From the NCBI GenBank assembly GCA_025331565.1, contig JAFREQ010000024.1, positions 3,561,501-3,625,500 on the forward strand: a stretch of 64,000 bases of DNA, read 5' to 3'. Shown here piece by piece: positions 26,501-38,700 of this stretch (position 1 is the stretch's first letter; every line of letters starts with the position of its first letter). A model generated the notes under the pieces. That model had not been told where the DNA came from, ran no database searches, and saw only the letters and a list, made by a program, of their open reading frames with translations. Source of the DNA: Holacanthus passer. Lineage: Eukaryota; Chordata; Actinopteri; Pomacanthidae. The position numbers and the translations under genes were made by a program.

Positions 26501-28626
26501 GCACCTCATCTGGATTTGTTGATTTCGTTTTGCCCATTTGCAACGTAGAGGGTTCTGAGTAGCCCAACTATAAAAACTATAAACAAATGAAAACCTACAT
26601 GCATTATGTATGTATTTCCTAACATCTATAAGAGGACAGTTAAATATAATTCCTGCATGGTTCAGAGTCACGGCGTAACAGTCTGCCTTGGAAATATTTT
26701 TTAGTTCAACAAAGATCATCGATAAGGAAAGCGCTAGAAAAACAAGTTTTTTTCAACTCAAGCGGATCAGAACAAGTTGAGGGGAAGCATATGGTCAGTG
26801 GGATCCAAGGCTGGCAACATGGAGATGAGCTTTGAAAGGGAGGCTGAGAGTCCAGCTGGTTAGGGTTACGACACACACTCGGGCCTGATCAATCTTTTCC
26901 TTTTTAAAAAGTTGTCAAAACACATTCAACATGCTTGACCGTTTCCATATTTAATTGGCATTACAGCTTGAAGCAGTAACAATCACATCATGTGGTCCTC
27001 AACAGAACTGCAGTGAACTTGGTTAAACTAAAAAACGAGTTTGAAGAAATGCATGAGCATAAAGTGAATTTGAGCTGTTAGCAGTGTGTGTGCAGGCTGG
27101 AGAGCACACACACTGACTTATACGTGCAAAATAACTTTTGACAGCACGCAAAGAAAACCGAGCACATAACACATCAGGTGCACGCTCAAAACTAATTTAA
27201 CACTTACAAATCTGCCTCTGTGCTCTCGAAACTTGTCTTGCACCTGCTGATTTACGCTACAGACTTTGAAGTTTCTCAAGAGCTGTTCATGAAACTAATG
27301 TGGGTGAACAGGCAGGAAGGAGCTTGTTAAGTTAAGCACCAGAGGTTTTTGGCTGTTATCAAAGATTTTGCAGGAAGAACAATGCAGGTGCAGAACTTGT
27401 CAGGTTTTAGTGATACGTCAGTCAAACATGTACTCGTTACACGTGGCAGCAGAGGCCAAAGCTCACAGCCTCCATTTAACTTAGACTGGAGCCCAAACAG
27501 GCAAATCCTGGAAAGAGTCGGGTTCAAAGAGTCAAAGAACTTGACTGACTTTTGACTATAGAGACTCTGGCTTGAGACCAAGAATGTGAAACAAAGCTAT
27601 AACAAATCTTTCCGATGTCAGATGTCACAAACAATATTTCTAAAAGATTTTAGCCTTTTCATCATTTATCTCCAAAAAACATTTTAGTCATTCAAAATGT
27701 CTGCTTCCACGCCAGGACTCGCTGAAATAAAGCAAACTCAAGTAGAGGATGCTGGAGTTATGAAATGTCACAAAAATATCCAAGAGATTCAAAAAGCTAT
27801 TTGGTCAATTAAGCCTGTTGGGCTGTTTGTCACAAAATACAACATCAACAGCACTTCCAGTAACTTCCCTGGTGTTAGTCAGTGCTCCTACATAATGTAT
27901 TTTGTGGATACACAAAGGATACAAGCAAAAATAAATTTGCCTGAAACAAGACCTCAAAAGTTGTGATTGGAACTTTTGGCTTGTATATAATAAACCACTA
28001 ATAAAGTGATTTTCCCGTCATAAATGTTTTGATTATAGCTGTTTGTGTATCTCATTACACAACATCCGTCCACATCAGCAGCGTGCGAGAGAGTGTGATT
28101 TATTGGTTGAATCACGCCTTGGCACGTTAAACGTCCGCCCCATTGATGAATCTAAATCAGCGTCTCCGTTTCAGATTGGGCCGGGGACGTTCCACAGCCC
28201 GTCACCCAGGAAAGAGAGCCCTCATCTGGAGCCAATCAGAACACTCCTAAGCCAGCAGAGAAAGGTAGGAGCGGGCCAAATGAGCAAAACATGTGAGAAG
28301 AGTTGAAAGAGAAAGACTTAGTCATTCAGAAGAGACCAACTGAAACCTGTGTTTATGGGTATTTTCAAAGAGCTTGCGGGTTGTTTCCATTCATAATTTT
28401 GGATCATTTACAGGACAAAAGGAAGTGTTTGTATTTCCACCATGTCTTTAAAAGTACAGCAGTGCGCCTGAGTGACATTTATCCTTTGTTAACTCATTTT
28501 ACAGAGACAGCAGGGACGTCCAAAGACCTCTCAGCCTGGTTCAACCTGTTTGCCGACTTGGACCCCCTCTCCAATCCCGATGCGGTCGGCAAAAGTGACA
28601 CAGAGCACGAGCTTCACAACGCATAG
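20514..28626 (+). CDS. ica1: Islet cell autoantigen 1 (ICA69), arfaptin-homology BAR protein
   Basis: ICA69 is a cytosolic and vesicle-associated protein that pairs with PICK1 and acts in dense-core vesicle and glutamate receptor traffic. Twelve coding exons join in frame to 477 codons: 20514-20530, 20645-20816, 21452-21524, 21901-22024, 22799-22997, 24512-24637, 24897-24995, 25105-25205, 25393-25439, 25765-26028, 28175-28264 and 28505-28626. All introns are GT-AG. The AH/BAR domain spans about residues 45-255 (VVNKFQQKYW, KKEDEHVVASDADLDAKLE, QQRLALRNPLCR, SDTWLTVNRMEQ, CQKVDLLGASRCNLLS). A lysine-rich stretch and a divergent acidic tail follow, then the conserved end DLSAWFNLFADLDPLSNPDA. 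The start ATG sits in a 30-base exon (20501-20530), giving MEGGNFGYSRDYLDRF. Length is close to the human protein (about 480). The reading frame is intact. Confidence 0.95.
24303..24316 (+). promoter_or_regulatory. CTCF core motif in ica1 intron
   Basis: CCACTAGAGGGCAG fits the CTCF core consensus at every position. It lies in the intron between the coding exons ending at 22997 and starting at 24512. Occupancy is unknown. Confidence 0.45.
25480..25668 (+). repeat. Dispersed repeat family A, fragment
   Basis: This intronic ica1 fragment shows 'agtccaaaatgcaaagat', 'tttactatcataaatgac' and a terminal 'aattaatcaattactcgacc', matching the distal half of the family. Confidence 0.45.
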
Positions 28627-28790
28627 TTCTTCCTCAGCGAAATGATGATCTGAAATGGGAACCTCTGTTAGTGGGTACAGCAGAATATAGCTGCCACCGT
28701 GACCGGAGACAAATCTGATCAGCCGCGCACACGATTGTCTTCTCTCTCGATTTCAGCAGAAAATTATTTTTCATAATTATCAGTTATTTC

Positions 28791-29202
28791 CAGTGGTGGA
28801 AGAACTACAACCACAGAGGCAAAACACTTTGTTGGAAGTACAAAGTAAAAGCATCAAAATATACTTAAAGTACCAAAAAGTATATAGTAAAAGACTGTAA
28901 TTACTGATGCATTCAGGTGTTCATCATTTTAATGTTGCAGTTAGTAAAGGTGGAGTTACGAATCAATGAAGTTTTATCTTAATCTATAATATTACATCAT
29001 AATTTAACTGTTGATTATGTTTTTTATTATTAATTTGAATCTGCAAAGTAACTAATGACTAAGGTTATCAAATAAATATTGTGGAGTAAAAAGTACAATA
29101 TTTGCCTCTGAATAGTTGTGGAATAGACGCGTAAAGTAGCAGAAAATGGAAATACAAGTATTAAGTACTTGAGTAAATGTATTTAGTTACTTTCCACCAC
29201 TG
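28791..29202. mobile_element. hAT-type MITE with both termini, just after ica1
   Basis: The element starts CAGTGGTGGAAGAA at 28791 and ends CTTTCCACCACTG-like (tttccaccactg, to 29202), so the termini are inverted repeats. The flanks gttatttc (28783-28790) and gtaatttt (29203-29210) agree at six of eight bases, fitting an 8-bp hAT target duplication that has decayed. There is no open frame for a transposase, so it is non-autonomous. It carries an AATAAA at 29071-29076 on the ica1 sense strand, 445 bases past the ica1 stop. Confidence 0.75.
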
Positions 29203-29214
29203 GTAATTTTCATA

Positions 29215-29440
29215 TATTTCATTTACATTTTCAAATATTTGCTGGTTGCTTTTCCAATGTGCTTTTCTTGGTCAGATGTTGGACTGAACATCTTTGGGAC
29301 TTTTGAACGGTCAGAAAATCAAGCAAATTCAATTTGTCATCATGAGAGTTTTCATTTATCTTATAGACAAAATGATGAATTGAGAAACTAATGGGGATGT
29401 TAATCAACAACGAAAATAATCAATAGTTGCAGCCCTAACA
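29215..29440 (-). repeat. Dispersed repeat family A, inverted copy
   Basis: Read on the minus strand it gives 'ttagggctgcaactattg', then gattattttcgttg, 'tcataagataaatg' and a distal part that matches the family. It abuts the hAT MITE. Confidence 0.55.
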
Positions 29441-29454
29441 GGATCTTTTTTGTT

Positions 29455-29690
29455 ATGACAAAATATATACGTCCCATGACTTAGTGTACCACGATAAGAC
29501 TTGTTTCTTATCATAAAAAGATGCAAATGTTGCTATAAGAAGAAATTTTTGTTTACAAGGGCTGATATCTTGTAATAATACAATTTCATATCATTAAAGT
29601 AGCGTATTGTAAAGAGACAAATATCTTGTTATAAGATACATCTTCCTGTAATTACAAGAAACAGATGTGCTGTTTTGTCTCACGGTGGCA
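29455..29690. repeat. Self-complementary AT-rich repeat
   Basis: Short blocks such as atcttgtaat, atcttgttataagat and gtaattacaag recur in both orientations over about 230 bases, ending in 'cacggtggcagtgttaacgctgc'. This is the pattern of a known type of fish palindromic MITE. No coding capacity is present. Confidence 0.4.
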
Positions 29691-32598
29691 GTGTTAACGC
29701 TGCTGTAACCGTCCCACTAACAACGACCAGCTCTCATCCTTTCCATCGTGAAAGAAATGAAACATTTACAAGTCAACCTTATTAAGCCTGTTGGCTATTT
29801 CACTGGGTTAAACATTTAATGTTTAGCACGGATACCTCAGTATGAGTTCGGAACAAGAAGCCTTTGACATTAGCTGCCTTGGAAATCTGTAGCATTCATG
29901 CTTTATTTCTGATCCTCATTACTGCAGATTACAAACAGGCTAAAACTATGTTGTGAGATAAACAATGTGTTTACAAGATAATGCAACATGTTGAGTAAAG
30001 TTATTACCGTCACAGAGAATTATTCAAAAATAAACCAAAGTTTATTTTTCTGCCATTGAACTGATCAGAATTATTGATGGGTATTTAACACCACATTTGA
30101 ACTGGATACATCCTGAACTCTTTCTTCAAACAGCAAAGAGGTTTCCTATTTTAAGATTCATGTTTTTTTTTGTTTGCTACATGCTGTATTAGTGATCCCC
30201 CTTTTGAATATATTCCAGAGCTAAAAAAAAAAAAAAACACATATCATTGCATGTTGCATGCCTTGTTTTCTGTCATCCAGTTAAAGCGTGATTGAATGAA
30301 TAACAGATTTATGTTAATTGGAGATTTTTCATCAATATACAGTAATTTTTATCATTTGGACACATTTATTTAGCTCAATTATCGGCTTTCATGGGCAACA
30401 TATGCAGTTTTCAGTTTCTCGTTTTTAGAGCCAAACAAACTGGAAAGTTTGATAATCATGAAAATACAGTCATACTGATTCTGACAACAATGCTGCATAA
30501 ATTAAAGATATATATCAGAGTAAATGCCTTAATCTAATCACAAGTCAACAATATAGAACCTCATCATAGTTATTATTGGATTCCTTATACGGTATATTAT
30601 AATTGAGAATTGTGAATTTATTTTGTTGTAACTTAGCCTTGTGTCATATTTGATGTTCAAGCCATGTGACATTTGTTAATATTTAATCATAACCAAATAC
30701 ATTGATTGCCTTACCTTGATTCCTGTTTGTATATAAATGCCATGCTTCTGAATACTGATATTATTAGTTGATGTGTCTGCCTTTAAAAAGATTACATACC
30801 AATCCAGAAAGACGTTTTTCTTGTTTTCTTTATTGAAAAACACACAAGATCTACATAAAAATGCGCAATACACAGGAGAACTGAATCATCACTGCCAAAC
30901 ATGGCAACCATTTCTTAACTGCACTGCACAATGAGCTTGTGAATAAAATCAGAATTAGTATAATTGAAACTCTAACGGAGGAGAGTATTTCAACGTAATT
31001 TGTGGAATGTGTTGCATATTGTTCATATTTGTGTTTCTGTGTGCAAGTGGCTTGATAGACCAAAGTTTTGGAATGAAACATTTACTAGTTCACTAAATCA
31101 GTCACGTTCTCGTTCTCTTTATGTTCTGGTGATACAACTTGTGCAGATAACGTCAGGGCACATCTGGTTGGATCTTTATATTGAGCCAAACTGTGTTACA
31201 CAAAAAATGTTAGTGTAGCTTTACTTCAAACAAAAATCAATTGCACACTCAAGTACTGATTGTTTTAACTTATAAATGGGTCTAAAAGAAAATAAAAAAT
31301 AGTGATTATCATCTCACTTCCAAGTAAGTGCTTCAGCTTGGCATAACGATTATCGCCTGTGTTTGAAACACTCTGAACAGTGTTTATATGTCGCTGAACT
31401 GTTTCTAAACAACACAAAGTGCACATAAACTTTCTGGCACAAAAATGGTGCCTCTCTTGTCCCTAATACATGACAGGCCTTTCATTGTTTTGGAATTTGC
31501 TTTGGTACCTATTTAACAAAGGGGTGAAACAAACGACATATCGGTCAACTTCTCAATTCAGGAGGGTGTAACTTATGTAGCTAGTTGCTTTAGATGAGTG
31601 CTCACGGTTGGCGAATGCAACAGTGATCTCTGGAATGTGTCATAGCACCTGAAACTCTAACCTGAACAGGTTAATGCAAAAGTCATCTGTCACGAGCTGT
31701 GACATCGATCAGTGGATTCAGTCCGTTATAACCTCCCTCGCCGGGGAAAAAATAAAACATTTCTGCAAAAGACTGGAATGTCTTTCTGTAGAATAAAGTC
31801 ATCGACACCGGGAAAAGGCAACATAGTCCAAGCAAGTACATTCCACATGACCTGAGTTACTCTTCTGCGTAGGCAAATGGGGGAATTGTGTGCTTTGTGA
31901 TTGTTTATTTGGTCACTGAAAAACAGCTGATTTGTATTTGTGTTCATCTAACCAAGTTTTAATAGTGATCAGACTAGAAATGCAGATCTAGATCTTTGTA
32001 AGCCTGTTGAGTGGAGCCGGCACTCCAGCAACTGCTGGTTCCACATAGACGCTGAGCTACAAACACTTTAAAATAAACAAATAAAAAATATCATTCTGAG
32101 CCACGTCTCAACAAGTGCAAACACTGTGGTTAATTTTGGGCAATGTACTCTGACTGTAAGACATCCTGATATGTTTAAAATATGAGCATTTCCCATCCTG
32201 TCAAAAAGCTTACGTATATGTACTTTAGATGTTAGCTTGCTGAACACTGAACAGCTAATAAGCTGGTTAGATAACATGAGTAGAATGTATTTCTCCGATA
32301 CCTCTTAGTTGTGAAAGTTTAAGATTTTTCCTTTTTAATTTATCTTGATAAGACTGCAGGCACTACGTAACACAATAATTTGAGCAGTAATTTCTATTTT
32401 TTGCAAAAAGAAAGCAAAGCTATTTTTGTTATGGGTGTTGTCACGGTACAGAGGAGAAGGCTAGGTTAGTGATGGGTGAAGGGAGGCTGTGCCCAAGGTC
32501 AGCAAACTCTGAGCATTTTGACAATGATCAGACCATCAAGTTTTCTTCATAGAACACCAGAGTGGAGCAGGATGCTGGTACCACTATCCTCCTATGTG
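29691..32598. other. Tail-to-tail intergenic DNA between ica1 and glcci1
   Basis: AT-rich DNA without a supportable gene. It contains further AATAAA signals (for example near 30029) and homopolymer runs. ica1 and glcci1 converge here, so part of it may be 3' untranslated sequence of either gene. Confidence 0.55.
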
Positions 32599-32604
32599 TT
32601 TATT
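32599..32604 (-). terminator. glcci1: Candidate glcci1 poly(A) signal
   Basis: TTTATT on the plus strand reads AATAAA on the glcci1 strand, about 160 bases after the stop codon. It is the nearest such signal. Confidence 0.4.
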
Positions 32605-32761
32605 ATTACTAGACCTTGGGCACTCCCTGCTGGCTAACGTTAGGATTAACGGAGTGCAAGGATTTTTTTTTTTGCTTTTGTTTTTTTTGTTTTAAAACCA
32701 AACCACCTGACTGGCTGAAATGTTTTAGCCGTAGGGTGGTTTGGTCATGAATACCTGAGGA

Positions 32762-35700
32762 CTAGCTGGTGAGGAGTACTTGTGCTGAGCCGTCTTTCCC
32801 CGCATCTGTGTCGGGGCTCTGGCTGTCTGTGCTGCTGTCTGTGTTTATGCCTGTGCTTGTGTCGGTGCTCCTGTCAGCCGAGGCTGGAAAGGTAGCTAGT
32901 GGTGCAGTGGGCAGAGTTGGGGTCACCTGAGGCCCTGGGCTGTCGTTGCCATGGAGACCGGGGTTGGCGGAGGAGCAGGACGAGGGAGAGACGGGGGAGA
33001 AGAGGGAGGAGCAGAGGAGTTTGACGGGGCAGAAGGCAGAGCCCCTGGGAATGAAGTTCACCTTGTTTTTGTCAGGGCACGAGAAGAGAGGGAAGCCTTT
33101 TGATTTGCCAGACCTGAAGACAAAAGAAGTCGAGCTCAGTATTTCTGCTTGTTATTTTCTATTTCTATGACTCTTCTGATTAAATGCAAGTTGTTTATCC
33201 TACACAGTTACTTTGCCCTCATCCCTGCCACCCACAATGCAAATATGCTCGTTAGCTTTGTTGTACTATCCTCTAACAGGATCTCAGAGTCCATGAAGAA
33301 GTACAGTAAAGTCTATCTATTGTTTTCCCTTTAATGATCTGTACACTCAGTGCACACACAAAAGCACAACTGTGGAGTAGGAAAGTGTCAAATACGAGGG
33401 TGCATTTAAAAACAAACCGGTCATGAAATGAAAAACAAGAAGAAAATACTTACACCATCTCCTCAAACACTTTGACCCTCTCACAGCCCTCTGGAGGTTC
33501 GCGTTTGAACATGTAGCTGTTGTTAGGTTTGGGAGAAGTGGCAAACTTGGGGAGAGGAGAACTGCACACATTGTCTGGAAATACAATAAAGAATATAACA
33601 TTATTTTAACATACTGCTTTTGTAGTTATAATGAGACGAACATAGGAAAAGAAAAAAACACTTTGCTTATTGATTCTTAGGAGCTGCAAGCTGCAAACCA
33701 TAAAGCATTGAGGTTCAATAGCCCGTGTTAGCTTTTATTGTACATAGTGTCAACTGTGTCTCTTTGTCAACGTTTATAAAGACCAAAGAACAATCCATGT
33801 AGCTTAAGTGTTAATTTAGAAATCCATGAGAGTAGAAATTGACCAATAAAATAAACAGCTCTATACAGCAGTGAAATCAATAAAACTCCTTATATTCTTA
33901 TGTGCTCCATTAATTTTGCAACGCATCTTATAACATTATCACGCATGCTGGACAAAAAAAAAGATCAAATTGATGCAGCAGAACCAGAGATCCCCCCCAC
34001 ACACACATTTTTCTTCTTTGTCAAAACCTTGCACACACATTACCCACAATGCAAGTCAACCACAGAAAGTTTGATCAGACATTCAGGTGTCTTATGCTAG
34101 TAGAGACTTATGTAGAGCACACACACTCCCCAAAAGCTGTAAACAGACTTTGATGTGGTTCCCCTTTAATGCTCTGAACACTAAAGCTGCATCTGTCAAA
34201 CAAAAGCACACCTTTATCGATTTCCTCTGCAGAACAGGGGCTTCCATCAGGGGAGTGGAGGTGGTCGGAGCTGCAGGGGCGGGGCAACGGGCTGGAGTCA
34301 CCGCTTGAAGGGGCCTGTGTGTCCGTGTCACGTGTTTCCCCACTGCTGCTGTAGTGATGCGGAGGGAAGGGGGCGCGGCGGCCATCGACCACATCCATGG
34401 CCTGTGAGGTCAGAGTGCAGAGGAGGTGGTGAGAGGTCATGCGTTAACGTACAGGGATCCTAAGATGGCAGAGCGGCGGTGCTTAGCGTTTAGAGAGAAT
34501 TGTAACTCAAAGGTCACATTCAATCACCCATGACCGCCAATGTGTCCGTGAAAAACTCATGTGAACTGCTGAAGCGTTCCTGTGCAACTCCCTGAACAGC
34601 TACCTGCTAACTCACTGGATGATGTCGCTCTGGGTTAAGAGCATCAGCTAACACGTCCTAAATCTAAGAGTGACTGGAACCGGAGACCTCTGGTGTGTTT
34701 GTCTGTCTGTTTAAAGGGCAATTGGAGAAGCAAACACCACACCAGATGGTAATACTTGACATTAGATGAACAGTGTGATGTGCAGAGCATTCTGTTTGGC
34801 ACAGCTGATTCAAATGGGAGAGAAGAGGAAAAAAGGCTTTGTGCACAGCAGGCTGTAAATCTGTAGTGGTGCGTGTGTTTGTGTGACTTTCTAAGAGGGG
34901 AGCTTTACAGACCTGCCAGGGTATACTAGCCCACATCAGACAAGATTTATGTGTCCCCCTCACCCCTAAGCGATTTAATTCAGTGTGAGTGAGAATATAT
35001 GCTGTCTGACCGTATGGTGCTCTTTACAGGACTGTTTGTGTGCATAGAAAACATTTTGAGCACAGCCTAAAAAGCTATTTCCAACCATAGATATATTCAT
35101 GTGTATAAACGTTTCACTGATGTTGGGGAGGAAAAAAAAAAATCATATGGTGTCTTTTCATTGATCCGTACATATAGGCCTGTTTCACTCCTTTATCAAA
35201 AACATTACTCAAATAGCAAATCTTTCACAGATTCATAGCGTATGAATTATTGTTGTCCAATGTGAAACACACAATGTCTGTGTCATGTGGCATAGCGTCA
35301 ACTGACACCTGCACAACATGACACACTAAGGGGACAGAGTGGTTTAGGTATGTCAGCTGGGATGAGTCGATCCAGGCAGCCGATCTGATGAAAGTGCTGC
35401 TTTTCAAGTGAGTTGACGCACATCAACTCTGGTAAACAGCTTACAGTTGTGAATCCTAACAAATCTCCACACTACAGACGGTGTATGGGTGTGGATGTTT
35501 GGTTTACACCGCCTCTGTGTTGCCCTTTAGACTGTGTATTTAAAGATGGTGAATCAATCTAAGAATGATGGCGAGTTCCAAACCTGTGTTTCAGTTTTGA
35601 TGGTGATAGATTTTTTTTACATTTGGATCGCAGGTCACAGGTGAGTTAATCATATACAGTACGAAAAAACTAAACTTGCACTATGAGATATAGGTCAATC

Positions 35701-38700
35701 TTGCACATTTGCAGTTCAACAACCATTTTGAATAATGTCCGAAAACAGTTTGGCCTGTTACTGGCATGTGTACACATCCCTACCTGTATCCCATGCTCCC
35801 AGTCCTCTCTGATAAACACATTTTCTAGCTCGTGGTTGATGCCCTCCACACTGCTTGGCACTCTGCATATGAGGGACTTTGGCACAGGGATTGCAGACAA
35901 GGCTGATGAAGTTCCCTTGTACTGGAAAGACAGACATAAAGAAGTAAAAAATGATGTGCACATCAAAAATAATAATATACTGAAATGCATAACCTCCCTC
36001 TCACCTCAGACTGAAAGATATTTAGGTCAATTGTGCAATTAAATACACAATACCGCATATGTCCGGGACTCTGTGACAACAAGATCTGTTTGCAGTATTG
36101 AATAGTCGCTGATCCAGTTTCATGAGATATTTAACGGGTGGAGGCGTTCAGTTTAAATACATGTTACTGAAGTGGCATCAAATGTCACAGGGAACAAAAA
36201 CACCATCATGATTGTGATCTATCACAGGTGGAGATAGGACATAGCATATCACTGTTTATGTTAATTTTCCCACAGTGGTGGATGTGTCCTGTTGCTGGGC
36301 ATCTGTTAATGAATGAACTGCAAACAAGGAGAGAACAGGGCATGCCCAGACACATTCCCTCTCTCCTCTTTTTACACAACTGGTCAGAATGGGGACTCAT
36401 TAACTTGACCTCCTCAGTCCAATGCAGTGCAATAATCAACATCATAAACTTGGATTATGATCAAATATGGCGTGCACACAGGCCTAAAAGAACAAGCTAA
36501 AAAAACACACTGACACTTTCACTTTATAATGTAGAAAAACCACCTTGCTTAACCCTGCTGTATTCATATTCAGTTGTCTTATCTTAAAGCAGCTGTGATA
36601 CGGACACCGTCTGTTTAATTTGTATGCTTTTTACTTGGCTGCTAAGCTACCTCATCTTTGCCATCAGGGTAAAATCTTGCATCACCAAAGTCAGAGTTAG
36701 TTAATGTTTTCACCTGAAAAGAGCATGCCAGTGACTCAGTTTGGCAAGGCATGAGTATTGACATGAATAACTCACCTGCGGTGGGCATGCAATACCATGC
36801 TGTGCCTGTTGCGACAGCTGCAGTGAGCTCTGCTCCCTGTCTTTGCTCTGCCGGCTGACCTGTTTGCTGCGCTGCAGCTGCAGTCTCAGTTTAGCAATCT
36901 GCTGGAAGAAAAGTAACATCACTTCAGCAAATGACAGATCACAATTGAGTCTTGAAGGCAGCGTATCTGTAGACATGTGAATTTTAACTTTTCCCAACAG
37001 TGAAATGAAGTCAGAAGATGATGAGCATAACATAGTGCCTATTATCAAACATGTATATCTAGTGATGAAATCAGTTAGTTCAATGGGTGTTTCTGCATCT
37101 GGCCCAGTATCAGCATAAAAACAGGATACCCTTTGTGAGCCAAAAAGACGCAGTTGTATTATGCAGACAAAGGTGTGGTCTACAATGCTGATCTTGTAAT
37201 CCTGGCAACGCAGTCACACAGACTTGCTTTTTTCATAGATGTCCTCCCACACATGTAACCGCAGAGGTTAAGAGAGCTTCAGCTTCAGTTCACTACATTC
37301 TGTGAGTGACTGCAACAGTCGATAATGACAAGTCCAGGCAATCCCAATGTAATCTCAGAGGATGAGAAAGAAACGTTTCCCTGACTGTGCTATGCTATTG
37401 ATTGTACAGGCCAAGGCCCCTCAGATTGTGTGCAGAAAGTTGAACGCTACATTTTTCGAGCAGGCCTCGTTATAGTGTATGGATACATTTACACTTGGAT
37501 GTGCGTTATAAGATCTGATCCTAACTATCCAATTTTATGAGACCAAACTGCTGAGTCCATAGCTGGGAAATAGGTCATGTGCGTCTCTTGTGGCCGTATT
37601 TATTAAAATGTGTCTTTTCCTGTCTCCTCTTTACAGCTGTTGGCAGTGTTTAAGTGAAATGTGACTACTGTTAGCTTACATCCACACCACTTCCAATTCT
37701 ATTCACAATAAAAGCCAGCAATGCTTTCATTTCTCATCTTGACAATTTAATTGTAAAAGTACGTAAAATCAATCTCTCGTGCATCAAGATCTGTCACTTA
37801 ATTGCACCTAGAATAATTGTCCAAGTGTAGCCACAGCCCAGCCGGGTAATACATGCTCAACAAAGTAAACACAAAGCCTATTCTATCCAACACAAATTAC
37901 CTACCATACCCGTGTATCATGAAGTTGAATTCATTATGAACTCAATAACACCATCTTTGGTATTTTGGTCATAAAATTAAGTTATTTATGGAATGCAGTT
38001 CTGCATGCTGGTCTTTACGTGTGGTTGATGTAGATTCTTGGAAGTGTTCTTGGGAGTTTGTAAAAAGGTTCTGTATTATAATGTTTTCTTGTCAACACTA
38101 ACAAAACCCAAAGACATCTGTGTGTCATTAATGTTTTGGAACTGAATATTGATGGCATACAGATGTCAGACCTTGTGCCGAAAAATGCGAATGTCCATTG
38201 TGTTGCAGTGGCATTTGTAAGGCCTTTAAGGAACATGAATCGGCTCATGCAGTGCAACCTAAAGAGGGAACAATTCGGCCGTTTCACCCTTGAAGAGTTC
38301 CTGCACTGTCTCACAAAAACAACAGGCCATAATGAGATGCAAGGGTGCAGTTGAGTGGGAAACAAGAGGGGAGAAGGAGGTTAAATTTAGACTGTGGTCT
38401 GGAGAGTTGGAGACCTAATAGCTCTTAGTGGTTGGCTGGTTGGCCACCAAGCCCAGCAGATAGACAAGAAGTGGAAACCGACCTTAAGAAGCATAATATT
38501 TAGGTTGACCTCAGACCCTGACAAATAAAACACAATCTGAGTAAATTCGAAGGAACCTCAAAAATGACAAAAACATCTCTTTGAAATGGCTGTGTGAATG
38601 TTTGGCTGGTGGTGTCTGCAATCTGTCTGGCTACAGTCAGACAGATTGCAGACACTACCTCCCTGTGTTAATCCACTGTCTGGAGTGTTGGTGACTTGTG

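Noticed and set aside
33456..33456. glcci1 exon 7 ending at the first GT after GAGATG
   Set aside because: The following exon would be out of frame. The GTAAGT two bases later gives EEMVSGKSKGFP and keeps the frame.
36337..36346. GGGCATGCCC, a perfect p53 half-site in a glcci1 intron
   Set aside because: No second half-site lies next to it, and single half-sites are common by chance.
38136..38354. A 72-codon open frame starting MELNIDGIQMSDLVPKNAN in a glcci1 intron
   Set aside because: No family resemblance, no splice or promoter context, and a length expected by chance.
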